NCBI GenBank assembly: GCA_963702575.1
Contig: CAVPCU010000002.1
Coordinates: forward strand, 310,001-374,000
DNA: 64,000 nt
DNA from: VRUE01 sp963702575
GTDB taxonomy: Bacteria > Actinomycetota > Thermoleophilia > Solirubrobacterales > 70-9
Direction of reading: 5' to 3'
Shown piece by piece: positions 25,001 through 35,607 of the stretch (positions within the stretch are counted from its first letter, which is position 1; every line of letters starts with the position of its first letter). The translations under genes were made by a program, and so were the position numbers. The notes beneath the pieces are model-generated. The model ran no database searches. It saw only the letters and a program-made list of their open reading frames with translations, and was not told where the DNA came from.

Positions 25001-25636
25001 ATGGCACGCAAGCGAGACGACGTCTTCATCATCGGCGCGGAGCCCCTGCCCTCCGAGGGCGCCGAGGCGCCCGAGGCCCGGCGGGAGGGCGAGCCGCGCA
25101 ACGCCTTCGCCCCCGCGCCGCCCTCGCTCGAGGCCAGGGCGCCCCAGCCGCTGCGGCCGCGACGCTTCATGCGCCGAGCGCTCGTCGTCGGCCCGCTGAG
25201 CGCGATCGCGGCGGCGCTCGCCGTGATCGCGCTCAGCGGCGGTGGGGGCGGTCGCGGTTCCAGCTCGGCGCCGCCGAGCGCCGCGGAGCCGTTCGTCGAG
25301 GCTCCGGCTCCGCGGCTGGGACCGTCGCCCCGACCTCACCGGCCACGGCGCACGCCGGGCGCTGCGAGCAGGGATAGGCGCCTACGCAGACGATCGTCAC
25401 GGCGCCCGCAAGGGCGGCGCCACCATCGCCGGCGCCCGGCCGCTGTCGAAGAAGCGCAAGCGGGCGCAGTCGCGCAGCCCACGGCGCTGTCGCCCTCCGC
25501 CCTTCTCCAAGCACCGGCGCCGCCCGTGCCGCCGAGCTCGGCGCCGCCGGCGCCCGAACCCGCGCTCGTCCCGAGCCCGCCATCGAGCGGCGTTGCCGCC
25601 TCCCAGCCCCGACCCGAGTTCAGCTTCGAGCGCTAG
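25001..25636 (+). CDS. Single-pass membrane protein of the conjugation block
   Basis: About 211 residues from ATG 25001. It has an acidic and basic cytoplasmic N-terminus (ARKRDDVFIIGAEPLPSEGA), one membrane segment at ~65-85 (ALVVGPLSAIAAALAVIALS) and a Pro/Ala-rich exterior. Part of the middle (RPHRPRRTPGAASRDRRLRR) looks like out-of-frame sequence, so a compensated frameshift is likely. Position before tcpC-like and pilin-like genes suggests a channel accessory. The family is not recognised. Confidence 0.5.
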   Translation: MARKRDDVFIIGAEPLPSEGAEAPEARREGEPRNAFAPAPPSLEARAPQPLRPRRFMRRALVVGPLSAIAAALAVIALSGGGGGRGSSSAPPSAAEPFVEAPAPRLGPSPRPHRPRRTPGAASRDRRLRRRSSRRPQGRRHHRRRPAAVEEAQAGAVAQPTALSPSALLQAPAPPVPPSSAPPAPEPALVPSPPSSGVAASQPRPEFSFER

Positions 25637-25638
25637 CG

Positions 25639-26533
25639 ATGGCGGCCAGGGGCAACAGCAAGGCGGCTCGGCGCTGCGGCGGCGCGCGGCTGGCAGAGCG
25701 ATCTGCGCCGCGCCCGCCTGCGCGCGGCGGCGCCGCGCTACCTGGCGACGCGCGGTGCTCCTGCGTCTTCGTCGCGCTCGGCCTGCGGGCGCTGTCTTCT
25801 GGCCGCCCGCAGCGCCCGCGCCGTCGCCCGCGATCGGCGGCGAGCGCCGACGCGCCCAGCGAGGACTTCGCCCTGCAGTTCGCCCGCGCCTACCTCACCT
25901 ACGACGCCGCCCGCCCCGGCGCGCGCGCCCGGGCGCTGGCGCCGTTCCTCTCCGACCAGCTCTCGACTCCGGCGCCGGCTTCTTCGCCGCCGCGCGGCGC
26001 CCAGCGGGTGCTCTGGGCCGAGGTCGCCTCCGATCAGCGGGCGCTGGCCGGCGGCCGGGTGATCACCGTCGCCGCCGCGGTCTCCACCCAGCGCCTGCCG
26101 CTCTACCTGGCGGTCACGCGTGCGCCACGAGCGCGGCGCGGCCGCTGGCGCTGGTCGGCTATCCCGTCCTTCGTCGGCGCGCCCGCGGTCGATCCGACCG
26201 GCGCCGCCGCCGCCGCGCACGGCGGTCGACCGAACCCGGCGTCGTGCGAGGTCGTCGACCGCGTCCTGCGCAACTACCTGGCCGGCGCCGCGCCGAACCT
26301 GAAGGCCGACCTCGACCGCCGATGCGGCGGTGACGCTGCCGACCGTGCGCCTGCACGTGCAGAGCGTCGAGCAGGTCGTCTGGGTCGGCGGGCCCGGCTC
26401 GGGCGCGGTGCTGGCGACCGTCACCGCCGCCGACGCGCGCGGCGCCACCTACACGCTCACCTACGAACTGGGCATCGCCTACCGCGAGCGCCCCTACGTC
26501 GACTTCATCGAGGTCGTCCCGACCGACAGCTGA
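25639..26533 (+). CDS. TcpC-like conjugal transfer protein (frameshifted)
   Basis: After a membrane anchor, EDFALQFARAYLTYDAARPG and ALAPFLSDQL, then QRVLWAEVASDQRALAGGRV and ITVAAAVSTQRLPLYLAV, followed in another frame by TLPTVRLHVQSVEQVVWVGG and YELGIAYRERPYVDFIEVVP. This is the two NTF2-like domain plan of TcpC, a VirB8-like inner-membrane channel component. Breaks lie near 25975 and 26330 among others. It is 2 bp after the preceding gene. Confidence 0.6.
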
Positions 26534-26560
26534 CCCAACCACACGAGAGAGAGGTATGAG

Positions 26561-26953
26561 ATGAAACGCAGAATCGCAATCATCGCTCGCCGGCGCCGCG
26601 CTGGCGCTGGCGGCTTTGGCGCCGCGCGCCGGCGCCGCCGGCGGGCCGCTGCCCTCGGCGCTCGGCGTCCGGCGCCGCAGGCGGCGGTGACCAAGTCGCT
26701 GGCCGGCGGCGGCGGCGGGCGGCAACGTCAGCGGCGCCGGCGACCGCCTCGGCGACCTGCTCGAGCGGCTGGGCGGTGCCGGTGCTCACCGTGCTCGCCG
26801 GCTGCCTGCTGGTCGGCGCGCTGGCCTCGCGCAACATCGGCGCCAGCGTCGGCATCGTCGTGATCACCCTGCTCGGCCTGATCTTCCTGCTCTGGCGCCC
26901 GCAGTCGATCGAGTCGCTTCGCCAAGGGCATCGCCGACGACGTCGTCTTCTGA
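26561..26953 (+). CDS. VirB2/TrbC-like small membrane protein (frameshifted)
   Basis: After frame correction it has a signal-peptide-like N-terminus (MKRRIAIIA...) and two closely spaced hydrophobic segments (VPVLTVLAGCLLVGALAS and VGIVVITLLGLIFLLWRP), ending SIESFAKGIADDVVF. Size and topology suit a VirB2/TrbC-type pilin or core subunit. Identity is from topology and gene order only. Breaks lie near 26580, 26700 and 26930. Confidence 0.45.
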
Positions 26954-26998
26954 GCTCGACTGCTTGGCGATGCCTGCTCGAGGGACCTCAGCCGCAAG

Positions 26999-27625
26999 GT
27001 GGTGCGCTCCTACCGGCTCGTCTTCCGCCGCCGCTGGCGGATCTTCCGCATCCAGGACTGGCGGATCCCGCTGCCGGGCGGCCTCGAGCTGCGGCTGCTC
27101 GGCTACTGGCTCGCCTCGCTCTGGCGCGATCGGCGCTGCTGGCGCCGCCTGCCGCTGTTCGGGCGCCGCTGCTCGGCGCCGCTGCCGGCCTCGCTGCGCC
27201 TGCTGGCGCTGCCGATCGCCGCCGCCTGGGCGCTCTCGCGCTGGGAGGTCGACGGGCGCAGCCCCCACCGGGCCCTGGCCGGCCTGCTCGCCTGGCGGCT
27301 GCGCCCGCGATCCTCGCCGGCTCTGCGCCGCTGTCCGCGCCGGGGCAGCGTGCTGGCGCCGCTGCGGCGAGCTGGCGATCGGCGCCCGACCTGCGCGGCG
27401 CCGAGCTATCCGCGCGGGCGCCTCGTCGGGCCCGGCGCGGCTGCTGCTGCGCTATCCCGGTCGCGGTCGAGCTGGAGCGGGTGCCGCGCGGCAGCGGGGC
27501 GCCGGGCGCGAGCAGCGATGGCGTCGGCGCGGCGCTGGCGGCTGCGCGCCGGCCGGCGCGCCGCCGCTTGCACAACGGCAAGACGCTGGAGGTCCCCGCC
27601 GGGCCGGACGGTGGTCTTCGAGTGA
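26999..27625 (+). CDS. TcpE-like membrane protein (frameshifted)
   Basis: It reads VRSYRLVFRRRWRIFRIQDW, then RIPLPGGLELRLLGYWLASL, LRLLALPIAAAWALSRWEVD, and GRSPHRALAGLLAWRLRPR. This is the TcpE/PrgI-like pattern of Gram-positive conjugation systems, a small inner-membrane subunit that works with the VirB4 ATPase. The last third lies in another frame (ending VPAGRTVVFE). Its stop overlaps the VirB4-like GTG start (GTGA at 27622). Confidence 0.65.
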   Translation: MVRSYRLVFRRRWRIFRIQDWRIPLPGGLELRLLGYWLASLWRDRRCWRRLPLFGRRCSAPLPASLRLLALPIAAAWALSRWEVDGRSPHRALAGLLAWRLRPRSSPALRRCPRRGSVLAPLRRAGDRRPTCAAPSYPRGRLVGPGAAAAALSRSRSSWSGCRAAAGRRARAAMASARRWRLRAGRRAAACTTARRWRSPPGRTVVFE

Positions 27626-30119
27626 GGCCGCCCCACTACTTCTTCTGGGGCAACCTGGTCCTGCGCACGCCGAGCGACGCCTGGGCGGTCTACGAGCTCG
27701 AGGGCCACAGCTACCCGGGCCTCTCCGAGTCGCGCAAGATCGAGGTGGGCGAGCGCCTCGAGGCGCTCGCCTACACGATCGAGTCCGACTTCCAGATCCT
27801 GCGCGTCGCCCGCGCCTTCGACGCCGAGGCCTACGTGCGCCGGGCGCTCTCGACGCTCGACCCGCGCCACGGCCACCGCGAGCGCTTCGAGCGCCACCTC
27901 GCCGAGCACCGCGCCGAGTTCGAGCGCGCGCGAGGCGCTGCGCCCGGAGATCTACCTCGCCGTGCGCCTTGAAGCCGCCGGCGGCGCCGGCCCGCTCGGC
28001 GGCCTGCTCGACGGCGCCGCGGCGCTGTGGCGCGCGCTCGCCGCGCGCGCTCGGCTATCGAGGAGGCCGCGGGCATCGGCGCAGAGCAGATCGCCGCCCT
28101 GCGCCGCGCCGAGGAGGAGGTCTACGAGCGGGTGCTCGGCTACCTGGAGTGCGCGCCGGGTCGGCCCGCGCGGCTGGCGGCCCTGATCCGCCGCGCCTAC
28201 ACCCGCGGGCTCGGCGAGCCCGACCCCGACGAGAGCTTCGCGCCGCAGGCGCTCTAGCTTCCTCGACCCCGGCGGCGAGGAGCGCTTTCGAGCCCTACGG
28301 CTACGACCTGCTGCGCCTGCACGAGAGCCGGGTCGACGGTCGGCCGGCGCTCGCTGATCGATCGACTCCGAGCGCGGCCGCGCCCACCAGGCGCTGCTGG
28401 TGCTCGGCGCGATGCCCGAGGAGGCGATCGTGCCCGGCCCCGCGGCGGAGCTGATGTTCGCGCCGCTGGAGCTCGGCTTCGGCGTCGACGCGACGCTCTC
28501 GGTCGAGTTCCTCGCCAACCGCGAGGCGCGCACGCCAGGTGGCCAAGCGCAAAGTCGACGCCGACCAGATCGCCCGCGAGGAGGAAGCCGGCGATCACGG
28601 CCCCTCGGTCGAGGGCGCCGAGCGCCCGCCAGCCGCCCGCGAGCTGGAGGCGCGTGCTCGGCGGCGGCGACCGCCCGCCGCTCTTGCGCTCGGCGCTGCT
28701 GCTCTCGCGTCGCCGGCCGCGACGAGGAGGAGCTGGAGGAGCGGGTCGAGCGCCTGCGCGAGTCAGCTACGGGCGGGTGCAGCTGCACCGCCCCGGCGGC
28801 GAGCAGCACCGCCTCTTCCTCGCCTCGCTGCCGGCGACGACGCTTCCCGCTGCCCGAGTACAAGGAGCACCTGCTGCCCGACCAGCTCGGGGCGATGGTG
28901 CCGCACGCGATCAGCCACGCCGGCTCGCGGATCGGCCCCTACATCGGCTACACGCTGACCGGCTCGCGCTCGCCGGTCCAGTTCGACCTCGCCGAGGCCT
29001 GCCAGCAAAACCGCCCGCCGACCTGCCTGCTTGGCCGGCAGCCTCGGCTCGGGCAAGACGATCTTCCTCGAGCTGGCGGTCTGGCAGGCCTTCCTGCAGG
29101 GCTCGGGGCCGATCGTCGACATCGACCCCAAGGGCGATCACCGCCTCGAGCGCGCTGCCCGGGCGTCGCAGGGCCGGATCGAGACGATCGAGCTCTCCGG
29201 CGAGGAGCGCTACCGCGGCCTGCTCGACCCGATGCGGGTCGGCGCCGAGGAGACCCGCGAGGACCTCACCTACAACTTCCTCGTCTCGATCCTGCCGGCG
29301 CCGGTCAAGCCCGAGTGGCAGACCGCAGCTGCGCCTCGCGGTCTCCGAGGCCGCCGCGGCCGGCGCGCGCAGCTGCGCCGAGGTGCTCGCGCGCCTCGCC
29401 GCCTCGCGCGAGCGCCGAGGCGGCGGAGGCCGCCCGCGCGATCGAGGTGCACGGCTCGAGCGGCCTCGCCAAGCTCGGCCTCGGCACCGCGCGAGACCGA
29501 GCTGGCCGAGGTCGGCGACGCCCAGGTGGTCTCGCTGCGGATCCGCAACCTCACCCTGCCGCTGGCCGGCACCGCGCGCTCGGAGCTGCTCGAGGAGGAG
29601 CGCACGAGCCTCGCCGTCCTGCGCCTGCTCGCCGCCTACGCGCTGCGGCTCTGCGCCTCCGACACCGACCCGCCACTCGGTGCTGGCGATGGACGAGGCC
29701 TGGGCGCTCACCTCCGACACCCAGGGCCGGGCGCTGCTCGAGCGGATCAGCCGCCTCGGCCGCAGCCAGAACATCACCCCGATCCTCGCCACCCAGATGC
29801 TCGGCGACGCCGCCGAGCTGGAGCCGCTGGTCGGGGCCCTCTTCGCCTTCGGGGTGGAGACCGAGGCCGAGGCGCGCCGGGCGCTGGAGCTGCTGCGCCT
29901 CGACCCCGACGATGAGGCGGCGATCCAGCGCCTGCTCGGCTACCGGGCGGGGCGCTGCTACCTGCGCGACTTCGACGGCCAGGTGGCGCCGATCCAGATC
30001 GACCCGCCGCGCCTGGCTGCTCGGCGAGCTCGACACGACGCCCGCCGCGGGCGGAGGCGACGCTGCCGCGCGCCGCCTCGGCCGAGGATGCCGAGGCGAG
30101 CGATGCGACCGCCGCGTAA
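27622..30119 (+). CDS. VirB4/TraC-like conjugation ATPase (frameshifted)
   Basis: The N-terminal VirB4 domain reads HYFFWGNLVLRTPSDAWAVY and VGERLEALAYTIESDFQILR. After several breaks the ATPase domain has a Walker A (AGSLGSGKTIFLELAVWQAF after correction), GPIVDIDPKGDHRL, Walker B (SVLAMDEAWALTSDTQGRAL) and ISRLGRSQNITPILATQMLG. This motor energises pilus assembly and DNA transfer. About ten frame changes occur, for example near 27925, 28050, 28270, 28540, 28720, 29030 and 29330. The sequence between breaks is well conserved, which favours sequencing error over decay. Confidence 0.7.
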
Positions 30120-32536
30120 GGCGGCGCTCGCGCGGCGCTGGCATCGCGCTCGCCGCTGGCGCTCGCGCTCTGCTCGGCGGCGCCTGCGCCGGCGCGCCCG
30201 CCGCAGGCGGCGGCCGAAGGCGCCGGCGCCGCCGCGCCCACCGAGCCAAGCCCGCCGCCGGCCAGCACAAGGCGCCGGCGAAGGCCGAAGCCGAAGCCGA
30301 AGCGCCGCAGCTGACCTCGCCCGCACAGGTCGAGCGCCGGCAACCGCCGCGCGAGACCTCGGCGTCGGGCGGCCAGGTCGACCCGCTCGTCGGGCCTCGG
30401 CATCCGCAATCCGGTCTGCGACCAGCTCGGCCAGATCCGCGACCGCCAGACCCGCCTCAGCCTGCGAAGCCAGCGGCACGCCGGAGGGCAACTACCCGGC
30501 CTCCAACTACGGCTTCGACATCTTCATCACGACCGGCGTCACCCACCCGGTCGGCGACATTCACTACGGCCTTCGCGACGTCCTCAACGGCATCTGGCTC
30601 GGGCTGATCTTCGTCTTGAAGCTGATCCTCGCGCTGCTCGGCCTCGCCTTCGGCCTCAACCCCTTCGCCGAAGGGCAGACGATGAGCCAGATCTCCGCCG
30701 CGCTCGGGCGCCTCTATGAGCGCGATCACCGACCCCTGGCTCTCGACCCTGATCGTCTGCGGCGGGATCTGGTTCGCCTACAAGGGCCTGCTGCGCCGCG
30801 AGGTCGGCGGCGGGCGTGGCCGGCACCCTGGCGGCGATCGCGATGCTGGTCGTCGGCCTCTGGGTGGTCCACCAGCCGCGCGAATCGGTCGGCCGCCTCG
30901 CCGGCCTCTCCGACGAAGTCGCGCTGGGGGTGATCAGCGCCCCGCAGTCGGGGTCGGTGGCGCGGCCCGCCGGCAGCTACGCCGAAGCGATGTCGCGGAC
31001 CTGGTCGCGGCTGGTCGAGGTGCCCTTCGCCGGCCTCGACTTCTCCGACGTCGGCTGGGCGCTCGGCCCGCCGCCGCCCGAAGCGGTGCAGAGGGCCGAC
31101 GAAAAGTTCTGCGACGACGTCGGCGCCCTGGCCCTGCTCGCCGCTCCTCGCTCAGCTACGGCAGCGAAGAAGCAAAGGAAGCCTGCGCAGCGTTCGCCCG
31201 CAAGCGCTACGGGCGCCCGAAGCCGGGTGATCGACCTCTACCTGCGCTCCTCGCCGGGCAGCCCGGCCCGCGAAGCGCTCTGGGACTACTTCGACGGCGA
31301 CGAACGCTACAAGGCCAAGGTCGCCGCCCAGGGCGGCGACGGCGTCCTCACGCGGCTCTCGATGCTGGCCCTGTTCGCGCTCGGCCTGCTCGGCGCGATC
31401 CTGCTCTTGGCCTGGCTGGCGATCCGCCTCTTCACCCAGGCGGCGATCGCCTTCGTCGCTGCTCTTGGCGGCGCCCTTCGCCCTCTTCTTCCCGCTGCTC
31501 GGCGACTCCGGCCGGCGCGCCTTCAAGACCTGGGGGCTGACGCTGCTCGGGCGCGATCGCTCGCCAAGGTGATCTACGCCGCCTTCCTCTCGGTCGTCCT
31601 GCTCGGGATCGCGATCCTCGGTCACCTCGGCGGCTCGGGGGTCGGCGACCGGCTTCCTGCTCTCCTGCCGCCTTCGCCTGGTCGGTCTTCCTCAAGCGCG
31701 CCGAGCTGGTCGGCTGGCTCAGCATCGGCGAGGCCGACGGCCATGCCCGCTACGGGGTCGGGCCGAGCATCGCCGCCTTCGCGATCGCCAGGCGCCTCAA
31801 GCGCACGACGACAGGCACCGTCGCCGGTGCCGCTCGCCGAACCGCGCACTGGTACCGCACCCGGGAAGGCGAGGGCGGAGCGGCGACCCGGGCCACCGCA
31901 GAGGACTCGCTGCGCGGCCGCGCTCGCGCCCTCGCCGATACGCGCTATCGCGAAGCGCGCCGCACCGTGACCGAGTTCGAGGCCAGGCACGGCAGGCCGA
32001 GTTCGCGCACCTCCCCCAAAGCCGAGGCCGGCGAGGTGGCGGGAGCCTCGGCAAGAGTCGGGCAGGCCCTCGCGAGGAGCGGGCCAAGCCCCGCCGAGCG
32101 GTCCCGCTATGAGGCTGCCAGGGGGCTGATCGGCCGCGCCGAGCGAAACCAGAGCCGCGACGGCGAGCGCTGGTCAGAGCGCGACATCGAGCGCTTCGGC
32201 GCAGCCGACCGCGAGCTCCTGCGCTCCTCGCGCGATCCCGCCGATCACGCCCATCGCATCGGGATGCAGCGGGCCGAGTTCGAGGCGCTGCAGGGCCCCG
32301 AGCGCGAGCGCGCCGTCGAGCGGATCGAGGCCGAGACAAAGCGCGACCGCCGCCGGCTCGAGGTCGCCTCCGAGGTTCCGGGGCGGATCGCCGGGCGCGG
32401 CCGCCAGGCGGCCGAGGGCGCCCGCCAGCGGATCGAGGGCAGCGCCAGCGAGCGCCGCGAGCACCTGAGGCGCCTGCGCCGCGAGCGTCGCGCCAGCGGG
32501 CCGCCCGCCCGCCGCAGCCTCTCGCGCGGGGCCTGA
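30103..32536 (+). CDS. VirB6/TrbL-like multispanning channel protein (frameshifted)
   Basis: A secretory-type N-terminus, then FDIFITTGVTHPVGDIHYGL and about six membrane segments (LGLIFVLKLILALLGLAFGL, TLIVCGGIWFAYKGLL, LAAIAMLVVGLWVV, LSMLALFALGLLGAILLLAW, FLSVVLLGIAILGHLGG). A long charged helical cytoplasmic tail (~31810-32536) follows. This matches the TcpH/VirB6 role of forming the inner-membrane pore. Breaks lie near 30150, 30450, 30715, 30820, 31135, 31220, 31465 and 31650. It overlaps the VirB4-like stop. Confidence 0.65.
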
Positions 32537-32539
32537 GCG

Positions 32540-33052
32540 ATGTCGGGCGCCGGGCGCCGCCGCGCCGCACTCTTCCTCCTCGCCTGCGGGGCTTTGATCG
32601 CCGCCGCCTTCGCTTTCACCGCCGCTCCTCAGCGCGGCGCCCCGCCGAGGGCCCGCCACGCGGCGCCCGACTTGCGCCTGCCGCCCCTCGCTCGCAGAGC
32701 AGAGGCCCGGGCCGAGCGGCTGGCCGGCGGCCTGCGCCGTTCGGCCCGCCGCTTCCTCGCCGCCTTCTTTCGCTACGAGGTGGGGGAGGGAGGGCGCGCG
32801 CTCGCCGCCGCCCTGCGGACGCGGGCGACGCCCGCCTTCGCCCACGAGCTGCTCGCGCCCCCGCGAGCACCCTCACCCGGCGGCTACCCATCCCCGGCTC
32901 GATTGCACACCCTCCAGGTGGCCTTCCTTTCGCCAGGGGGCAACCGGGCGCTGCTTACCGGCAGCGCCCGCCGCGGCGGCGTCGAGGAGCAGTTCTCCTT
33001 CCTCTTCGAGCGCCACGGCTCGCTCTGGCTGGCAAGTGGCCCGGGACAATGA
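32540..33052 (+). CDS. Exported conjugation-accessory protein
   Basis: A 170-residue intact protein with an N-terminal signal anchor (ALFLLACGALIAAAFAFTA) and a soluble domain (RRSARRFLAAFFRYEVGEGG, then LHTLQVAFLSPGGNRALLTG). The last part resembles the NTF2-like half of TcpC, so it may be a second VirB8-like subunit. It begins 3 bp after the VirB6-like stop and overlaps the hydrolase start by 4 bp. Confidence 0.55.
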   Translation: MSGAGRRRAALFLLACGALIAAAFAFTAAPQRGAPPRARHAAPDLRLPPLARRAEARAERLAGGLRRSARRFLAAFFRYEVGEGGRALAAALRTRATPAFAHELLAPPRAPSPGGYPSPARLHTLQVAFLSPGGNRALLTGSARRGGVEEQFSFLFERHGSLWLASGPGQ

Positions 33053-34113
33053 GCGGGGAGCGGCGCAGTGGTGCGGCGGGCGAGTTCGCCGCACGCACCG
33101 CCCTGCTCGCCGCACGCCGTGCACTCCGCGCTCTCGCCGGCTGGAAGATCGCCCTCGCTGCGGCAGCGGTCCTGCTGCCGATGCTCCTCTTCGCCGGCCT
33201 CTTCCTCGCCTCCAGCGGCTCGGCCCTTGGCGGCGGCGAGGGCTCGATCTGCACCGTTCAGGGCAAGGGCGGCGGCGAAATCCCGGCCGAATACGTGCCC
33301 TGGCTGCAGAAGGCGGCGACCCAGTACAAGCTCGGCCCGCGCGGGTTCGCCATCGTCGCCGCGATCCACGAGGTCGAGTCGGACTTCGGCCGCTCGTCGC
33401 TGCCGGGGGTTCATTCCGGTACCAACTCGGCCGGCGCAGCCGGCCCCGGCCAGTTCCTCTCCTCGACCTGGGAAACCTACGGCGTCGATGCCGACGGCGA
33501 CGGGCGCCGCGACATCTACAGCGTCCCCGACTCGGTCTTCGCCACCGCCAACTACCTGCACGCCTCCGGTGCGCCGGGCGACTGGCGGGGCGCGATCTTC
33601 GAATACAACCACGCCGATTGGTACGTCGAAGAGGTGCTCGAAGCCGCGGCCGGCTTCGGCACCGAACTCGTCTGCGAAGCGGCAGGGAGCGAAGAATTCG
33701 GCGACGCCGCGCCGCGCTCGCCCGAACGGGTCGATCTGGTCGCCCGCTGGATCGAAGCCCAGCGCATCCACTACTGCTGGGGCGGCGGCCACGCGGCCAA
33801 GCCCGGCCCCTCTGCGGGCAGCGGCGAATTCTGCGGCGCGGGCGTCAAGGGCCTCGACTGCTCGGGCGCGGTTCGCTGGCTGCTCGTCCTCTCCGGCTTC
33901 CCCGACCCAGGTGGCCTGGCCTCCAACGAGCTCGGCGCCCGCTACCCGTCGGGGCCGGGGAGCGACGTGACGATCTGGTCCAACGTCGACCACGTCTTCG
34001 TCACGATCGACGGCCGCGACTGGGGGACCTCCAGCGCTAACTTCGCCAACGGCCCCGGCTTCGGCGCACAGTCGCGCGCCGGCTTCCTGGCGAGCCATCC
34101 GCCGGGTCTCTAG
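33049..34113 (+). CDS. Lytic transglycosylase plus NlpC/P60-like cell-wall hydrolase
   Basis: A 354-residue protein with one membrane anchor (IALAAAAVLLPMLLFAGLFL). An SLT-like domain at ~95-200 (GFAIVAAIHEVESDFGRSSL with catalytic Glu, then GPGQFLSSTWETYGVDADGD) is followed by an NlpC/P60-like domain (HYCWGGGH, then GLDCSGAVRWLL with catalytic Cys). This is the CwlT/TcpG/VirB1 plan, which opens peptidoglycan for the conjugation channel. The frame is intact. Its stop overlaps the convergent sigma gene by 4 bp. Confidence 0.82.
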   Translation: MSGERRSGAAGEFAARTALLAARRALRALAGWKIALAAAAVLLPMLLFAGLFLASSGSALGGGEGSICTVQGKGGGEIPAEYVPWLQKAATQYKLGPRGFAIVAAIHEVESDFGRSSLPGVHSGTNSAGAAGPGQFLSSTWETYGVDADGDGRRDIYSVPDSVFATANYLHASGAPGDWRGAIFEYNHADWYVEEVLEAAAGFGTELVCEAAGSEEFGDAAPRSPERVDLVARWIEAQRIHYCWGGGHAAKPGPSAGSGEFCGAGVKGLDCSGAVRWLLVLSGFPDPGGLASNELGARYPSGPGSDVTIWSNVDHVFVTIDGRDWGTSSANFANGPGFGAQSRAGFLASHPPGL

Positions 34114-34676
34114 CTTGCCGGGAGGGGGATCGCGCCTTCGCCATCCTCGGCGAGGCCGCGCAGGGTCGCCCGCCCCTCGGCGAGGCAGCGGTTCACCTTC
34201 GTCCAGCTCCAGCCGCAGATCTCGCCGATCTCCGCGTAGGTGTAGCCGAGGGCTAGGAGCGCCAGCGCCCGGCGCTGGTCGGGCTTCAGCGCCGCCAGGT
34301 CGCGGCGCAGGCGCGCCGCCTGTTCGGCGACCTCGCAGAGCTCCTGCGGCGGGCGGCCCGGCCCGGCAGCGGCGCGTTCCAGCCGAAGGGGGCCGACCGG
34401 GCGAGCCCGTCTGCGCCGCTGGCCGTAGAGCGCCCAGCAGCGCCGCTTCAGGGTCAGGGTCAGCCAGGGCAAAGGCGGTGCCTCCCCGGCCGGGTCGAAG
34501 TGGTCGATGAAGAGGATGAAGGCGTCTTGCAGCGCCTCCTCGGCATCGTCGCGGTCCTCGCTGTTGCGGCGCGCGATCGCCAGCAGGCGAGGGCGATGCT
34601 CGGCGTAGAGGCGCTCGGCGAGCGCCTCGGCGCTGGCGCGACCCGCCTCGGCAGGCGCCGATATCCCGCTTGGCAT
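34110..34676 (-). CDS. Sigma-70-family (ECF-like) sigma factor 3
   Basis: A 188-residue protein on the minus strand with GGGAGG before its ATG. Region 2 is at ~25-80 (RLLAIARRNSEDRDDAEEAL, then QDAFILFIDHFD). Region 4 is at ~125-175 (LALLALGYTYAEIGEICGWS, then WTKVNRCLAEGRATLRGL). It is clearly paralogous to the sigma factor at 16142. It is the only gene reading against the conjugation block. A CCTCCCTC/GAGGGAGG hairpin lies just upstream (34683-34710). Confidence 0.82.
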   Translation of the reverse strand: MPSGISAPAEAGRASAEALAERLYAEHRPRLLAIARRNSEDRDDAEEALQDAFILFIDHFDPAGEAPPLPWLTLTLKRRCWALYGQRRRRARPVGPLRLERAAAGPGRPPQELCEVAEQAARLRRDLAALKPDQRRALALLALGYTYAEIGEICGWSWTKVNRCLAEGRATLRGLAEDGEGAIPLPAS

Positions 34677-34929
34677 TGGGGACCTCCCTCCGTCGCTGGC
34701 TTGAGGGAGGCCGCGATGCGCCGGCCAGGCGATCCCGGAACCCGAGCCCTGGCTCGGGCCGCGAGGAGCCCTCTGCGCGCAGAGGGCTTGCAGGGATCGC
34801 CGCCGGCGCGATCATTCGCGGCCTTCGAGCCAGCGACGGAGGAGCGGGACAACCAGTCGGGACGATCTGCTGGCGCCGCGCGGGAACGGGCACACGAGGC
34901 TCGACGCTGGGCGTGCGGCGTCGCTCAGT

Positions 34930-35607
34930 GTGGCACGCAAGCGTGCCTTCGCTTTGCCTATGCACGCCCAGCCAGAGTCAAGCCCGATGCCCGCTGCCGG
35001 CGGTCCTCCCGACGCGGAGGGTGCGCGCCGGCGCGCCCTGCTGCTGCTCTCCGAACAGGCGGCGATCCCGCTCGACCAGCTGGCCCGCTTCCTCGGCGGC
35101 GGGCTGGAGGAGGCGGTGCGCATCGCCCAGCGCCTCGAAGAGGACGGCTTGGTCAAGACGCGGCGCTTCCTGGTCCGCGACTACCCCTGGCTGTGGCTCA
35201 CCGGCGGCGGCGCTCGTCTGGCCGGCACCGGATTCCCGGCCGCTGCCCCCGACGTCGCGATGCTCGCCCACCGCCGCGCCGTCAACGACGCCCGGCTCTA
35301 CCTGGCGCAGCGGGCGCCTGCCGGGCGCTGGGTCTGCGAGCGAGCGGTCTTCCGCCAGCGCGACCCTGAAGACCATCTGCCCGATGCGGTTTTCGAGATC
35401 GGCGGCGAGCGCCACGCGATCGAGGCCGAGCTGTCGAGCAAACGCGACAGCGAGATCCACCGCATCGTCGCCGAACACAGCAACCGCTACGACGCCGTCC
35501 TCTACTTCTGCGGCCCCTACCCCTACCGCTTGCTGAAGCGAGTGCAGGCCGAGGGCCGCTGGCCGAAGCTCGTCGTCCGCCGCGTTCCGGAGGGCGAGCC
35601 GTGCTGA
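34930..35607 (+). CDS. Replication-relaxation-family protein, copy 2
   Basis: A 225-residue protein; the start may be GTG 34930 or ATG 34960. A winged-helix part (LLLLSEQAAIPLDQLARFLG, RLEEDGLVKTRRFLVRDYPW) is followed by a nuclease-like core with all key positions: PDAVFEIGGERHAIEAELSS and K, then YDAVLYFCGPYPYRLL. It has the best-preserved PD...ExE..K pattern of the three copies. It overlaps the start of the DNA-transfer ATPase (GTGCTGA at 35601). Confidence 0.68.
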   Translation: MARKRAFALPMHAQPESSPMPAAGGPPDAEGARRRALLLLSEQAAIPLDQLARFLGGGLEEAVRIAQRLEEDGLVKTRRFLVRDYPWLWLTGGGARLAGTGFPAAAPDVAMLAHRRAVNDARLYLAQRAPAGRWVCERAVFRQRDPEDHLPDAVFEIGGERHAIEAELSSKRDSEIHRIVAEHSNRYDAVLYFCGPYPYRLLKRVQAEGRWPKLVVRRVPEGEPC

